From positions 1 through 35,333 of the forward strand of contig JAGOMJ010000022.1 in the NCBI GenBank assembly GCA_017993615.1: a DNA stretch of 35,333 nucleotides. Reading direction: 5' to 3'. Made by a program: the position numbers and the translations under genes. Numbering within the stretch: the first letter of the stretch is position 1; each line of letters opens with the position of its first letter. Shown here one piece after another: positions 1-9,531 of this stretch. This DNA is from Smithella sp. GTDB lineage: Bacteria; Desulfobacterota; Syntrophia; Syntrophales; Smithellaceae. Under the pieces are notes generated by a model that saw only the letters and a program-made list of their open reading frames with translations, had not been told where the DNA came from and did not search any database.

Positions 1-223
1 CAAACGCCCGCATGGCTTCATAATCGCCAACATCAAACGGACGGGACAGACACACGTTGTCACCAGCGCTGCTGATCATATCCGCCGTCTTCTTCAGACC
101 TTCAGCATTAATATCTGTCAGAAACAGTCGGCAGCCCGCCAGCCCCATGGCCGCAGCGGTAGCACGACCTATTCCGCTGGCGGCGCCGGTAATCAATACA
201 TTTTTATTCGATAACATCTTCAT
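1..223 (-). CDS. Short-chain dehydrogenase/reductase, 5' part only
   Basis: N-terminal part of an NAD(P)-dependent short-chain dehydrogenase/reductase; the gene runs off the left edge. The translation opens with a beta strand and the Rossmann glycine motif TGAASGIG, followed by a helix and an acidic end of strand 2 (LTDINAEG), which suggests the cofactor pocket but not the substrate. ATG codons occur at 232, 223 and 217 in frame. I chose 223 because an AGGTGG ribosome site lies about 10 nt upstream; it is only 2-3 nt from the ATG at 232. It follows the PilZ gene on the same strand after about 64 nt, so it may be the last known member of that run. The substrate cannot be inferred. Confidence 0.85.
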   Translation of the reverse strand, partial: MKMLSNKNVLITGAASGIGRATAAAMGLAGCRLFLTDINAEGLKKTADMISSAGDNVCLSRPFDVGDYEAMRAF

Positions 224-287
224 TTTATGCATTGCCACCTGATAGAATAAAAACGAATGCGTCCCATTCTTCCCTGTCCCACAACGT

Positions 288-2693
288 CTACTGTTGTTTC
301 TGAATCAAAGCCAGCAATCTCTTCAATCGATTTCTGGCTATTTCTTTGATAAATTTTTCGGTAATAAATTTCCGTTTGGTGATTTTTGCGCGATCTTTAA
401 TAATATCCATTTCAGGACTGTCCAGGTTGCTGTTCAGCACCCACAGATTGTAACGTTTTTTGCATTCCACTCCCTGCTGTCCGAGGTAGGCATAGGGAAA
501 AATTAAAACCATGATGCTGTCACTATTATAAATCTTACCGGCGATACTAACCGCGTCCTGCAATACCGGCCACGGCAGCGTATGATCAATAACAATGATT
601 TTGATACTATTGAGGAGTTCGGACATATTGACGCCCAGATCCGACGTATCAACAATCAAAGCTGCTTTGATTCGCCCGTCATGCTTCACGGACAGGACCC
701 TGCTCTCACGTTTCAGTCCTATTTTATTATACATGTCCATGATATTGTTCTTATTCTCCGTCAGAACTTCATGAACTTGACCGGATAATTCGGTTTCTGC
801 CGCCCGACATTCCAGGGCATAAGCATCAAGCATCATCCCGCCGCCGATGCCGCTATAATATTCACGCATGAGCGCCAGATCATCGCGAGAAAAGTTCTCT
901 AAACTCCAATCAGACGGGAGGCCGGTTTTCTCCGCATCAACGGTCATCGGCATATAACCGAAAAGATCCATCGAACATATTTCCCGACGCTTAAATATTT
1001 TGCAAACGCCGCCGAAATAATAATCCGAGAATGTGTTTTCCGGTCTGTAGTAACAAAATGTATAACGCATGGTCTTGGAAGAGACCGGCAAACGGAACAG
1101 GCAATCCAAATAGTTGATAAAATAATTGAGGGTTTTAAGTCCGGTCCGCTTCCCTTTTAGAGGACGCGCAGCCAGATGATGAATGATCCATGAATTTTCG
1201 TATGCTTTGACCATGGACAAATGACCGTAAACCTGTCCTTGATCCTGGTAAGTCAAATGCGTGAAAATATCCTGACCTTCTTCATAAAGGCGGCGGTATG
1301 TCTCTTTCAGCGCTTCCGTATACGGACTGATGATGCCGTATTTGTCGGGATAGATGAATCCCGAATCAAAAAACAGCTCCCAGAGAGAATCCATGTTGAC
1401 TCGCCCGGTAAGGTTGACATGCGGGTCGGCGGCTTTGCTTACGGCATCAAAGAGTCTTTTCTGATCGTTCAACGACATGTCCAGAATATAAAATCCGTAT
1501 TTCACCATGTTCTTTTTCAATTTAAGGCGGTAAACCACTTGAGCGGCGCAGACCAAATCATTGAACATTCCCGGCAGATGAAGAGTCATCTGCGGAAGAA
1601 GCATTCCTGGAATAAGGAGCGATTCATTATCGGAAACCGTTACGGAAAAACCGGAGGCTGAAATATCGTCAACCTTGTTCTGAACGGCAAGACCGCAAAG
1701 CGGATGTATGAAATTGATCACCGGCGGCGGCGTTATCCTGACCCGGTCGGCGGCGTATTTTCGGGGGGATAAGACCGGACGATTCTGATGAACGGGCTGA
1801 AGGATAATGTATGAGCCCTCATTATCGGAACGAAGCATCTGACACTCGCCCATGAAATGCGTCTGATCGCTCTGACTGAGTTTCAGGAACAAATGATTGG
1901 CGGGATTAATGTCTTCCGGTGCTCTGATGCATACTCTTAAATCATGGGGGTTGATGTCTTCCAGAACACCATGAACATTGAGCGTTCCCTGAACAATTTC
2001 CGCGTCAACACCTTCGCAAGTATGACGCACGGCCTGGCGCTTGCTGTAGGAATGAGCCACATCGGGCATCTTAAAAACAATGGATTCATGATTGACCGAC
2101 TGCAAATCAATCGGAAAAACGATCAGGGATTTACGGTTGTCTATAATCAGATTCAAGGGATGATGCCGCTCCAGATCGAATGCCCCGGGATCGATAAAAC
2201 GGATGGTCACCGTATCATTGAGATAAGGACCCGGCTCTCCCTGCTGGAGAATTTCATCGCCGGTGTTCAGATCACGAATGTGAATGGAAACCTGTTCCTT
2301 TGTAAAATGCAGGTGATTAATCAGATTGATTAGAATTTTTTTATTTACTTTTGGAGACGTCGCCAGCGCTGACGATACGACACGGGGATCAATTTTCTTA
2401 AAGGGGAGATTGTATTTGAATCTGAACTTCCGGGAATCGGAACTTTCCTCCGCACGATTGGCGTCTTCCGTCACATCTAACTGAAAGGACGGCAAAATCG
2501 CTGAATATTCCGCATCAGCCGTGGATATCCCCGCATTTCCGCGCACCGCATAATTATTTTTCTCGAAAATGTCCGCATAGTATTCTTCAAGTTGCCATGC
2601 TTTTTTTAAAATACTGACAATACGTCGAGGAGGAGGACGTTTAATTATATTTTGCTGCCAATCATGTCTGAAATTTTGAACAAACTTCATCAT
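288..2693 (-). CDS. PilZ-domain protein with GNAT-like acyltransferase regions
   Basis: An 801-residue, apparently cytoplasmic protein without a signal peptide or clear membrane segments. Residues about 215-415 look like two successive PilZ-type beta barrels. The first begins with the RxxxR element (RQAVR, 219-223), but its second motif is degenerate (EDINPHD). The second carries an intact DxSxxG (DISASG, 343-348) but lacks a clean RxxxR. The two halves of the c-di-GMP motif are thus on different repeats. Residues about 430-570 and 640-760 resemble the GNAT-like fold of PilZ-linked N-acyl-amino-acid synthase-type proteins; this is from overall pattern only. The C-terminal tail is basic. It lies 91 nt downstream of a methyltransferase and, further up, an HD-GYP gene. 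PilZ assignment is fairly secure; the acyltransferase call is tentative. Confidence 0.7.
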   Translation of the reverse strand: MMKFVQNFRHDWQQNIIKRPPPRRIVSILKKAWQLEEYYADIFEKNNYAVRGNAGISTADAEYSAILPSFQLDVTEDANRAEESSDSRKFRFKYNLPFKKIDPRVVSSALATSPKVNKKILINLINHLHFTKEQVSIHIRDLNTGDEILQQGEPGPYLNDTVTIRFIDPGAFDLERHHPLNLIIDNRKSLIVFPIDLQSVNHESIVFKMPDVAHSYSKRQAVRHTCEGVDAEIVQGTLNVHGVLEDINPHDLRVCIRAPEDINPANHLFLKLSQSDQTHFMGECQMLRSDNEGSYIILQPVHQNRPVLSPRKYAADRVRITPPPVINFIHPLCGLAVQNKVDDISASGFSVTVSDNESLLIPGMLLPQMTLHLPGMFNDLVCAAQVVYRLKLKKNMVKYGFYILDMSLNDQKRLFDAVSKAADPHVNLTGRVNMDSLWELFFDSGFIYPDKYGIISPYTEALKETYRRLYEEGQDIFTHLTYQDQGQVYGHLSMVKAYENSWIIHHLAARPLKGKRTGLKTLNYFINYLDCLFRLPVSSKTMRYTFCYYRPENTFSDYYFGGVCKIFKRREICSMDLFGYMPMTVDAEKTGLPSDWSLENFSRDDLALMREYYSGIGGGMMLDAYALECRAAETELSGQVHEVLTENKNNIMDMYNKIGLKRESRVLSVKHDGRIKAALIVDTSDLGVNMSELLNSIKIIVIDHTLPWPVLQDAVSIAGKIYNSDSIMVLIFPYAYLGQQGVECKKRYNLWVLNSNLDSPEMDIIKDRAKITKRKFITEKFIKEIARNRLKRLLALIQKQQ

Positions 2694-2784
2694 GAACTTC
2701 CTCCATGCAAAACATTTTCAAATCATTATTTTTTGTGTTCGATAAGAATTTTCATCGGGTGTCTACTCTATCCTCTGCGACTTC

Positions 2785-3597
2785 TCACAAAGGCTTTCTA
2801 CCTCTGCACAGAATCATTGGAGAATATGTGAAACGCCGTGGATCTCTGAAAAAAATTCTAAAATCATCTAAAAATTTTTTACTGCCCCCTGCGTAAGACT
2901 CAAATATTTCCGGCGCTTTCAGAGCGCCGATTTCCAGTTTCTTCATCCAATTGAATTCGTCCGAATGTTGAAGTTTGCCATAAATAAGATGATGCGCCAC
3001 AACATTCAGCGTTAGATCTTTAAAACCCAGGTCATACAGATGAGCATAACATTTGCGTCCCGCATAGAGATCAAAATTAAAGCAATTCTGCATATGCAGC
3101 ATTGCCTTGATAACCACGTCTTCCATCTCCCGAGGCATTTCCCAATGACAAAGACAATTATGATCAAGATCCAGAAGGCACATGTAACCGCCGGGCTTCA
3201 AATTGGCGCTTATGTTTTTGATGATATCAAAAGCCCCTTCGCGATAATATTCCAGAACAAAGCGTACCCAGATAAAATCGAATCTTCCCAAATCTGCCAT
3301 GGGTTGACGGACATCCCGGACATCGAATTTTATCCCTTTTCTATAGCCGTAGAATGAACGTGCATAAAGAATGCGGCTTTCAGCAATATCCACGCCTACG
3401 GCTTCCCCGTCAGGCTGGACTACATCATGTAGCAGCGCCGTCGTTTTACCGGGACCGCATCCCACATCCAGCACTCGAGCACCGGGCCCCATTCCAAACC
3501 ACAACGCCTGCTCTTTAACCGCATCCGGATCTGTTTTAATATCCAGACGTTTTTCCTCATCGCTGTTTTCCATCAAATACGTTTGTGTCTGTGTCAT
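2785..3597 (-). CDS. SAM-dependent methyltransferase (class I)
   Basis: A 270-residue class I methyltransferase. Motif I is VLDVGCGPGKT (42-52), the acidic end of strand 2 is VGVDIAE (D70), and FDVRDVRQP (about 91-99) fits the adenine-contacting region. FDFIWVRFVLEYY resembles the strand-4 region, and a post-motif (LKPGGYMCLLDLD) follows, as in the ubiquinone/menaquinone biosynthesis-like branch. There is no signal peptide, so it should be cytosolic. The substrate is unknown. The C-terminal third (LYDLGFKDLTLNVV) is the usual substrate-side lid. It sits between the HD-GYP gene (75 nt upstream) and the PilZ-GNAT gene (91 nt downstream) on one strand, which suggests modification of a product made by that neighbour; this is inference. 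Confidence 0.85.
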   Translation of the reverse strand: MTQTQTYLMENSDEEKRLDIKTDPDAVKEQALWFGMGPGARVLDVGCGPGKTTALLHDVVQPDGEAVGVDIAESRILYARSFYGYRKGIKFDVRDVRQPMADLGRFDFIWVRFVLEYYREGAFDIIKNISANLKPGGYMCLLDLDHNCLCHWEMPREMEDVVIKAMLHMQNCFNFDLYAGRKCYAHLYDLGFKDLTLNVVAHHLIYGKLQHSDEFNWMKKLEIGALKAPEIFESYAGGSKKFLDDFRIFFRDPRRFTYSPMILCRGRKPL

Positions 3598-3672
3598 TAA
3601 ATCACCTGATTCATTTTATAATTATTTCTCATCTTAAGATTATTTTTCACATCTGGGGAAGAGAATTCGTTT

Positions 3673-5592
3673 TTACATACTTTTTTGCGAGGCCATGTTG
3701 TTCGATGTATAAAATTTTATAAAGGCTTCAACAATTTCACGACTGAAATGAACATCACTTTCCCTGCGCAACATTTCAAAGGCTTCATCCACTGGTATAG
3801 GATCACGGTATAACCGTTTTGCCGTAATCGCCTCAAAAAAATCAGCCACTGCAATGATTCTCGAACCAATGGGTATTTCATGCCCCTTCAAACCGCGCGG
3901 ATAACCGCTGCCATCAAGTTTTTCATGATGCGCTTCAGCTATTTCAGGCACAAGACTATATGGCCCGTGAAACTCGATTTTTTCCAGTATTTTTCTGGTT
4001 TTCACAGAATGGGTTTTAACCGTTTCGTATTCCTCAGCGGTCAGAAGGCCTTCTTTCTTCAACAAAGCATCTGATATGCCGATTTTACCGTAATCATGCA
4101 GCGACGCGGCAACGGCAACAACCTCCGTGTAATCAGACGGCATATTCATTTCCTTACATATACCCACCGCGTATTCGGTTACTTTTTCCGAATGCCCCGC
4201 CGTATAGGGATCGCGTGCGTCAATACTTGCCGCCAGAGCTTTCAGAATAGATTTCAATTGACGGTTGCGCTGTTCATGCAATTCCGCGTTTCGGATGCTG
4301 ACGCCGAGCACGGAGGCAATGCCCATAAGCAAACGGAGATCACTTTCGACAAGTGTCTTCTGAGTCTTGAAATTATCAACAGTCAGAATACCGACGGACT
4401 TTGTATCGGAAAGAATAGGACAGCAGATAAAGGACTGAGCTCCCATGTCCTTGACGAACTGCAGACTTTTCTGTGATAACTTCCCTGTAATCGTACTGAT
4501 GTCATTGATCAGGTATGGTTTTTGCTCGCGAAAAGAAGTTACAAACACTCCTTTTGATTGAGGCTTTGTTAAGTCAAATTCCGTTGATTTGACAATGGCC
4601 ATTTGTTTTTCTGTATACCCGTAACCCGCCTTGAAAACAAGCCTGGTTGCGTCTTCGTTTGAAAAAAGGATAACGCATCTGTCATATCCAAGTCTTTTTT
4701 CCAGTACTTGTATTACATTATCAAGGATTTCATTTATATTGATGTATTTGTTGATCGCCTGACCGATTTCGTGAACCATTTGCGAATTATTATAATTAAT
4801 TTCCATTTGCTGAATCAGGTCGTCGCGGGAATGTTCAAGATTCAAGATGCTGTCTCGAAGTTCTTTCTTTGTCTGTTTGTCGTTTAGAAAATTGATGATC
4901 AGAATCGTTATGATTATGATCGGAATGAAATATACAAGCTCATCTACCGGATAGATTATTGTCAGGATAATGGCGACTATAGCCATAACTATCGCTATGA
5001 TATTTCTTGTTCTTTTTAACAGATATGATCGGTTGTTCCCCCATGATATGATATATCGACAACAATCACCCCCTTTAAACATACATTCGGGATGTTCTAT
5101 CTCAGGGATAGCGTTATTAAAAACCAGCGATATTGACTCGAAATGACCCATCCTGTTTTCACACTGAAAAGGTTGTTCTTGAACTCCCTCTTTTGGGGTA
5201 ACAGTGATTTCAATTTTTTGGGGATTTATTTCTCTGGATTCGTAAATCGAGGAACGTGAAAACTGGCTGGTCACTTTACCGATCATTTTATAGACCGTAC
5301 CGGGATTCGCCATTCCCAAAACGTACTGCCTCATGACACCTATTGATTCTGGAGATGCGGCATAGCGGCCGGCTTCCCGCGCTAAATTGCTTGCACCGGT
5401 TAGTTCGTCAAGTTTTTCATGGAAACGATTGATTTGTTCCTGAGAAAACCAGTGATTTTGATCGGCAACTTCGTATGGCTCTATTCCAGCATAATCATAG
5501 AGCTCATCTATGTTTATATATTCGTAACACTTTTTTATATACTTAACATAGGAATTCACAATTCGGCTGTTGTAAAGAGGTTTTGAATCCAA
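3673..5592 (-). CDS. Membrane HD-GYP c-di-GMP phosphodiesterase with V4R-like and GAF sensors
   Basis: A 639-residue signalling protein. Residues 1-185 form an N-terminal sensor ending in a Cys-rich stretch (ECMFKGGDCCRY), like V4R or heme-NO-associated domains. Two membrane segments (about 197-214 and 218-236) are followed by a coiled-coil-like linker, a GAF domain (about 275-440) and an HD-GYP domain (about 450-630). The metal and signature residues are present: HD at 499-500, HHEKLDGSGYP at 555-565, then RIIAVADFFEAIT. This predicts hydrolysis of c-di-GMP. The start is TTG at 5592, chosen because GGGAG lies about 7 nt upstream and no early ATG exists. A strong sigma-70 promoter precedes it. 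It is the first gene of a same-strand run with the methyltransferase and PilZ-GNAT genes. Confidence 0.9.
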   Translation of the reverse strand: MDSKPLYNSRIVNSYVKYIKKCYEYINIDELYDYAGIEPYEVADQNHWFSQEQINRFHEKLDELTGASNLAREAGRYAASPESIGVMRQYVLGMANPGTVYKMIGKVTSQFSRSSIYESREINPQKIEITVTPKEGVQEQPFQCENRMGHFESISLVFNNAIPEIEHPECMFKGGDCCRYIISWGNNRSYLLKRTRNIIAIVMAIVAIILTIIYPVDELVYFIPIIIITILIINFLNDKQTKKELRDSILNLEHSRDDLIQQMEINYNNSQMVHEIGQAINKYININEILDNVIQVLEKRLGYDRCVILFSNEDATRLVFKAGYGYTEKQMAIVKSTEFDLTKPQSKGVFVTSFREQKPYLINDISTITGKLSQKSLQFVKDMGAQSFICCPILSDTKSVGILTVDNFKTQKTLVESDLRLLMGIASVLGVSIRNAELHEQRNRQLKSILKALAASIDARDPYTAGHSEKVTEYAVGICKEMNMPSDYTEVVAVAASLHDYGKIGISDALLKKEGLLTAEEYETVKTHSVKTRKILEKIEFHGPYSLVPEIAEAHHEKLDGSGYPRGLKGHEIPIGSRIIAVADFFEAITAKRLYRDPIPVDEAFEMLRRESDVHFSREIVEAFIKFYTSNNMASQKSM

Positions 5593-5645
5593 ACAAGCAC
5601 TCCCTCTGGGTAAATAAATATTGGCACTTTCTTGATTTACGCGGG

Positions 5646-5674
5646 AGTATATAAAAAAGCTCGTCGTCTGTCAA
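5646..5674 (-). promoter_or_regulatory. Sigma-70 promoter of the HD-GYP gene
   Basis: On the minus strand, TTGACA (5669-5674) is followed after exactly 17 nt by TATACT (5646-5651). This predicts transcription from about 5639 and a leader of roughly 47 nt before the TTG start. The -35 box lies inside an inverted repeat, CGTCTGT-9 nt-ACAGACG (5665-5687), which could be a repressor or activator site. Confidence 0.75.
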
Positions 5675-5687
5675 CGAAATACAGACG
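5665..5687. repeat. Inverted repeat over the -35 box of the HD-GYP promoter
   Basis: Perfect 7-bp arms CGTCTGT (5665-5671) and ACAGACG (5681-5687) are separated by 9 nt and cover the -35 hexamer. The centre-to-centre spacing is 16 bp, wider than one helical turn. An operator role is inferred from position only. Confidence 0.45.
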
Positions 5688-5763
5688 CTTGGTGATTATA
5701 TCCTGATTAAGCATAAAAGGAATCTATTCGAAAAATAATTCAACCAGAACCGGAAGAAAGGTC

Positions 5764-6534
5764 TTATTTGTTCCTTCGCATGGACGCCAGTTTGGTCTGC
5801 AGATCATCGATGCGTTGATGATTATCTTCGGAACCGATGTAAGTACGGAACAACCATTCCTGTTGACGCATGGCCTGATCCAGACTGGAATTCAGAAGCA
5901 GATGCGCCAGTTGCTTGGTTTCCTTGAGGCAGCCGCGATCATACGTTGCCATCTCACGGGCAATGGCACCGACTTCTTTCAGAAGCTGCCCTTCGGGGAA
6001 AATGCGTGAGATGTACCCCATGCGTAAAGCTTCCTGTGCGTCCCAAATGCGACCTGTCAGGGCGGATTCCATCGCATTGCTCAAGCCTACAATTCGCCAG
6101 AGCGGATCTATGGTGGGATTGAGAGAAAGAACGATTTCCCGTTGTCCGAATCTGGCACGTTCTGAAGCGTAACGGATATCGCACATCATGGTCAGATCGA
6201 ACCCGCCGGCAATGGCCGGCCCGCCGACAGCGCAGATCACCGGCTGTTCGCAAAACATGACGGCGCGATAGGCCCGGTGAAACAGGGCCGTGTAGGCTTC
6301 GTTATGCGCTTTCTGCAAGGTACGGATGTAGGTCAGATCAAACCCTGCAGAAAAATAACGTTCGCCGCCGGTCAAGACGACGACATGGACATCCTGGCGG
6401 CGCGACAGTTCTGTAAATGTGTGTTCTATGTCTTCCAAAACCTGCGGTGAAAGTGAATTGCCTTTATCCGGCCTGTTGATGGTTGCGGTCGCCACATTTT
6501 CCTCAACATCAAGTAACAGATACTGCGCTGTCAT
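5764..6534 (-). CDS. Enoyl-CoA hydratase/isomerase (crotonase) family protein, divergent
   Basis: A 256-residue crotonase-fold protein. The first oxyanion-hole segment is visible (GGERYFSAGFDL, 56-67), as is the second (VGGPAIAGGFDLTMMCDI, about 103-120). Canonical enoyl-CoA hydratases have Glu in GGGxEL and in FGxPE. Here the first position is Asp (D113) and the second Glu is kept (E133, in FGQREI). The usual PGAGGTQRL segment is replaced by NPTIDPLWRIVG. The substrate is therefore probably not a standard short-chain enoyl-CoA, and an isomerase or other crotonase reaction is possible. Its ATG (6534) has a GGAAGG site about 9 nt upstream. It lies 28 nt after lon on the same strand, so it may be co-transcribed with hsp20-lon. 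Confidence 0.88.
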   Translation of the reverse strand: MTAQYLLLDVEENVATATINRPDKGNSLSPQVLEDIEHTFTELSRRQDVHVVVLTGGERYFSAGFDLTYIRTLQKAHNEAYTALFHRAYRAVMFCEQPVICAVGGPAIAGGFDLTMMCDIRYASERARFGQREIVLSLNPTIDPLWRIVGLSNAMESALTGRIWDAQEALRMGYISRIFPEGQLLKEVGAIAREMATYDRGCLKETKQLAHLLLNSSLDQAMRQQEWLFRTYIGSEDNHQRIDDLQTKLASMRRNK

Positions 6535-6562
6535 AATTTTTACCTTCCTAATTTTTTATTTT

Positions 6563-8986
6563 TTATTTTTTCGTCTTCGACGGCACTGCGGGTTTTGATT
6601 TTCTTGCCGAAGCTCTTTTCATTTTTTTCTGCGGGACCGGTTCCAAAGCCAGCTTGATAATGTCCATCATATCTTTAACGAAATGGAAAGATATGCTTTT
6701 ACGTACGTTGCCCGGAATATCTTCAAGGTCTTTACGATTCCACTCAGGCAAAAGAATCGTTTTGATACCCGCCCGGTAAGCAGCCAGAACCTTTTCCTTG
6801 ATGCCGCCCACCGGCAGTACGGCACCGCGCAGTGTAATTTCTCCGGTCATGGCCAGTTGCTTTTTCACCTTGCGATTGGTCAAAAGAGAGGTCAGGGCCG
6901 CAAACATAGTCACCCCGGCCGACGGACCGTCCTTGGGAATGGCGCCTGCCGGAACATGGATATGAATATCCGTATCGTCAAAAAACTCCGGTTTAATATT
7001 CAGGGCATAAGCATTCGTCCGGATGAAGCTCAGCGCTGCCGCCGCCGATTCCTTCATCACATCGCCAAGCTGACCGGTCAGCGTCAGTCCTTTCTTGCCT
7101 TTCATTGCCGTGGCTTCAATAAAAAGCATATCGCCCCCGACCGGCGTCCAGGCCAGGCCGATCGCAATGCCCGGTTTAGCAATGCGGGCGTCAAGGTCGG
7201 TCATAACCCGCACCGGCCCCAGATAGGCCGGGATATCCTTTTCCTCGAGCGTGCCGGATTTCACGGCGCCTTCGGCAATCCGCGCCGCCACGCCGCGACA
7301 GGCGTTGGCGATTTCTCTCTCCAGATTGCGCACGCCCGCTTCACGCGTGTACCCCGTAATGATGGCGTTGAGTGCTTTGTGAGTCAATTTGAATTGCGAC
7401 GAATTCAGCCCGTTTTCTTTCAACTGCCGGGGGATCAAATACCGTTGGGCGATCTTCACTTTTTCTTCCTGCGTATAACCGTTCAGCTCAATAACTTCCA
7501 GCCGGTCCAGCAACGCCGGGGGAATCGTATCCAGCATATTGGCTGTAGCAATAAACATAACCCCGGAAAGATCGAACGGCACATCCAGATAATGATCCGA
7601 AAAAGTATTGTTCTGCTGTGGATCAAGCACCTCCAGCAACGCCGAGGACGGATCGCCTCGAAAATCGCTGCCGACCTTGTCTATTTCATCCAGCATGAAG
7701 ACCGGATTGTTCGATTCCGCCCGTCTCAGTCCCTGAATGATGCGACCGGGCAGAGCACCGATATAAGTGCGGCGATGGCCGCGGATTTCCGCTTCGTCGC
7801 GCACACCGCCCAGCGAAATGCGCACGAACTTGCGCTCCAGCGCTCTGGCAATTGACTGTCCGAGCGATGTCTTGCCTGTTCCCGGAGGTCCGACGAAACA
7901 CAGAATCGGTCCTTTGGAATCCGGCTTGAGTTTGCGCACCGCCAGATATTCGATGATGCGTTTTTTGGGTTTGGTCAGACCGTAATGATCTTCATCAAGC
8001 ACCCGGCGAGCCTTGCCGATGTCAAGATTATCGTTTGTCGATTCATTCCACGGCAGCGTCGTCATCCAGTCCAGATACGTAGAGGAAACGGTGTATTCCG
8101 CAGACGACGGATGCATGCGTGACAATCTCTCCAATTCCCGCAAGGCCTCCTTTTTCGCCTCTTCAGGAAGATTTTTTTCTTCGATCTTTTTACGGTATTC
8201 TTCCGTCTCCACGGCATTCTCATCGGTTTCTCCGAGTTCCTGCCGGATGGCCTTCAACTGCTGGCGCAGATAGTATTCGCGCTGGCTCTTATCGATGTCG
8301 TCCTTGACCTTCGTCTGAATCTTGTTGCCGAGTTCCAGAACATCCATCTGATGATTGACCATCAGCGTAAGTTCTTTCAGACGTTTTTTGATGTCGGCAA
8401 TATTCAGTATCTTTTGTTTTTCCTCCACCGGCGCATTGATAATCGACGCGATCAAGTCAGCCAGCGTTCCGGCTTCAGTAATGGATTTGGCCATCGGACC
8501 GAATTCCGGCGGCAGAAAGGGTGAAAGCTTCAGGATGCGATCAAACAGGGAAAGCAGGTTGGCCATCAGTGCTTCCGTCTCCAGATCTTTGGCATCTTTC
8601 TCTTCCAGAAGTTTAATGCGCGCCTGCTGATACGGTTTTCCTTCAATAATTTCTTCTATCGAAAAACGGCTGACCCCCTGCAGCAGCAGTTGTGTGTGAT
8701 TATCCATGGTTTTAGCCATCTTCATGATCACGGCACAGGTCCCCACCGGATGCAAATCATCTTTCTTATAGTCGTTGGGTTTGTCCGGTTCCTTTCTGGA
8801 CATAATCAGACCAATCAGGCGATCCCGAGTCATCGCTTCATCCACCAGCACCGAAGCGCTGCCTGTCACTTCCAGCGGAATCATGGTTTTGGGAAACACA
8901 AGCACGTTATGCAACGGAAGAATGGGGATAATTTCCGGGATATTAAAAGTGTTCTTATTTTGTTGCGGGACAGTTTGTTCCGTCAT
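6563..8986 (-). CDS. lon: ATP-dependent Lon protease
   Basis: An 807-residue Lon A-type protease, close to the usual length. It has an N-terminal substrate domain (about 15-210), a coiled-coil region, an AAA+ module with Walker A GPPGTGKT (about residue 366) and Walker B VFMLDEID, and a C-terminal serine protease domain. The catalytic pair is readable: Ser689 in KDGPSAG and Lys732 in GGIKEKV, the family's 43-residue spacing. The protein degrades damaged and regulatory proteins in the cytosol. Its last ~25 residues form a Lys/Arg-rich tail that many Lon proteins lack. The ATG has a GGAGG site 7 nt upstream. It starts 39 nt after hsp20, so it is probably transcribed with it as a proteostasis operon. 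Confidence 0.98.
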   Translation of the reverse strand: MTEQTVPQQNKNTFNIPEIIPILPLHNVLVFPKTMIPLEVTGSASVLVDEAMTRDRLIGLIMSRKEPDKPNDYKKDDLHPVGTCAVIMKMAKTMDNHTQLLLQGVSRFSIEEIIEGKPYQQARIKLLEEKDAKDLETEALMANLLSLFDRILKLSPFLPPEFGPMAKSITEAGTLADLIASIINAPVEEKQKILNIADIKKRLKELTLMVNHQMDVLELGNKIQTKVKDDIDKSQREYYLRQQLKAIRQELGETDENAVETEEYRKKIEEKNLPEEAKKEALRELERLSRMHPSSAEYTVSSTYLDWMTTLPWNESTNDNLDIGKARRVLDEDHYGLTKPKKRIIEYLAVRKLKPDSKGPILCFVGPPGTGKTSLGQSIARALERKFVRISLGGVRDEAEIRGHRRTYIGALPGRIIQGLRRAESNNPVFMLDEIDKVGSDFRGDPSSALLEVLDPQQNNTFSDHYLDVPFDLSGVMFIATANMLDTIPPALLDRLEVIELNGYTQEEKVKIAQRYLIPRQLKENGLNSSQFKLTHKALNAIITGYTREAGVRNLEREIANACRGVAARIAEGAVKSGTLEEKDIPAYLGPVRVMTDLDARIAKPGIAIGLAWTPVGGDMLFIEATAMKGKKGLTLTGQLGDVMKESAAAALSFIRTNAYALNIKPEFFDDTDIHIHVPAGAIPKDGPSAGVTMFAALTSLLTNRKVKKQLAMTGEITLRGAVLPVGGIKEKVLAAYRAGIKTILLPEWNRKDLEDIPGNVRKSISFHFVKDMMDIIKLALEPVPQKKMKRASARKSKPAVPSKTKK

Positions 8987-9025
8987 TTTTAACCTCCAGT
9001 GTGATTTTCCGAAAAGAGATTTTCG

Positions 9026-9466
9026 CTATTTTTCCGAAATGATGGAAATGCGATGCGACTTGCTCACGGGCAGCTTGTTGATTCTGACCATTAAAATTCC
9101 GTCGGCATAGGACGCTTTCGCCGACTGGGATTCGACGGGAGCAGGCAAAGAAATGATTCTTTCAAAATAACCGTGCGGAATTTCGGCCTGACAGTAATGT
9201 GCGTTTTGTAAATGCTGAACGGCCTTGCGCACTCCGGCTATCTTGATCTGCTTTCGGTTCACCTCGATGTGCAGTTCTTCCTTATTGAGTCCGGCCATGT
9301 CCGCCAGTACAATGATTTCATCGGTGGATTCATACACATCCACATTGGGACGCCAGATGCATTCATAGTTGTGAAAGGCCGGTCTGACCAGATGAAATAC
9401 TTCATCCACCACTTTCTGGAACTCGTCTTCAAAATTACTGCCGAAATTGATTTTAATGTACGTCAT
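9026..9466 (-). CDS. Hsp20 family small heat-shock protein
   Basis: A 146-residue small heat-shock protein, an ATP-independent holdase that binds unfolding proteins and hands them to refolding or proteolytic systems. The alpha-crystallin domain spans about residues 38-142: PNVDVYESTDEIIVLADMAG at the start, the MAGLNKEEL turn, GYFERIISLP in the middle, and ASYADGILMVRINK as the late strands. There is no C-terminal I-x-I anchor of the classical form; the tail reads HRISIISEK, which contains an I-S-I triplet that could serve. The start at 9466 has GAGG about 8 nt upstream and a sigma-70 promoter before it. It is the first gene of the hsp20-lon-crotonase run. Confidence 0.95.
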   Translation of the reverse strand: MTYIKINFGSNFEDEFQKVVDEVFHLVRPAFHNYECIWRPNVDVYESTDEIIVLADMAGLNKEELHIEVNRKQIKIAGVRKAVQHLQNAHYCQAEIPHGYFERIISLPAPVESQSAKASYADGILMVRINKLPVSKSHRISIISEK

Positions 9467-9502
9467 GTTGCTGCCTCACAAATCTGTCTCTATACTGGTT
9501 AA

Positions 9503-9531
9503 AATATAATAATGCCCTGACGACTTGTAAA
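9503..9531 (-). promoter_or_regulatory. Sigma-70-like promoter of hsp20-lon
   Basis: The minus strand reads TTTACA (9526-9531), 17 nt, TATATT (9503-9508), giving a start near 9496 and a leader of about 30 nt before the hsp20 ATG. I see no CIRCE element and no clear sigma-32 box (CTTGAA/CCCCAT), so heat induction, if any, would work another way. Confidence 0.6.

Noticed and set aside
5622..5640. TGGCAC on the plus strand resembling a sigma-54 -24 box
   Set aside because: The required GC at -12 is missing (GG-N10-AT) and no plus-strand gene follows.
6683..7855. 390-codon plus-strand open frame opposite lon
   Set aside because: It is antisense to clearly coding Lon sequence, His/Arg/Gln-rich and without domain features, as expected of a shadow frame.
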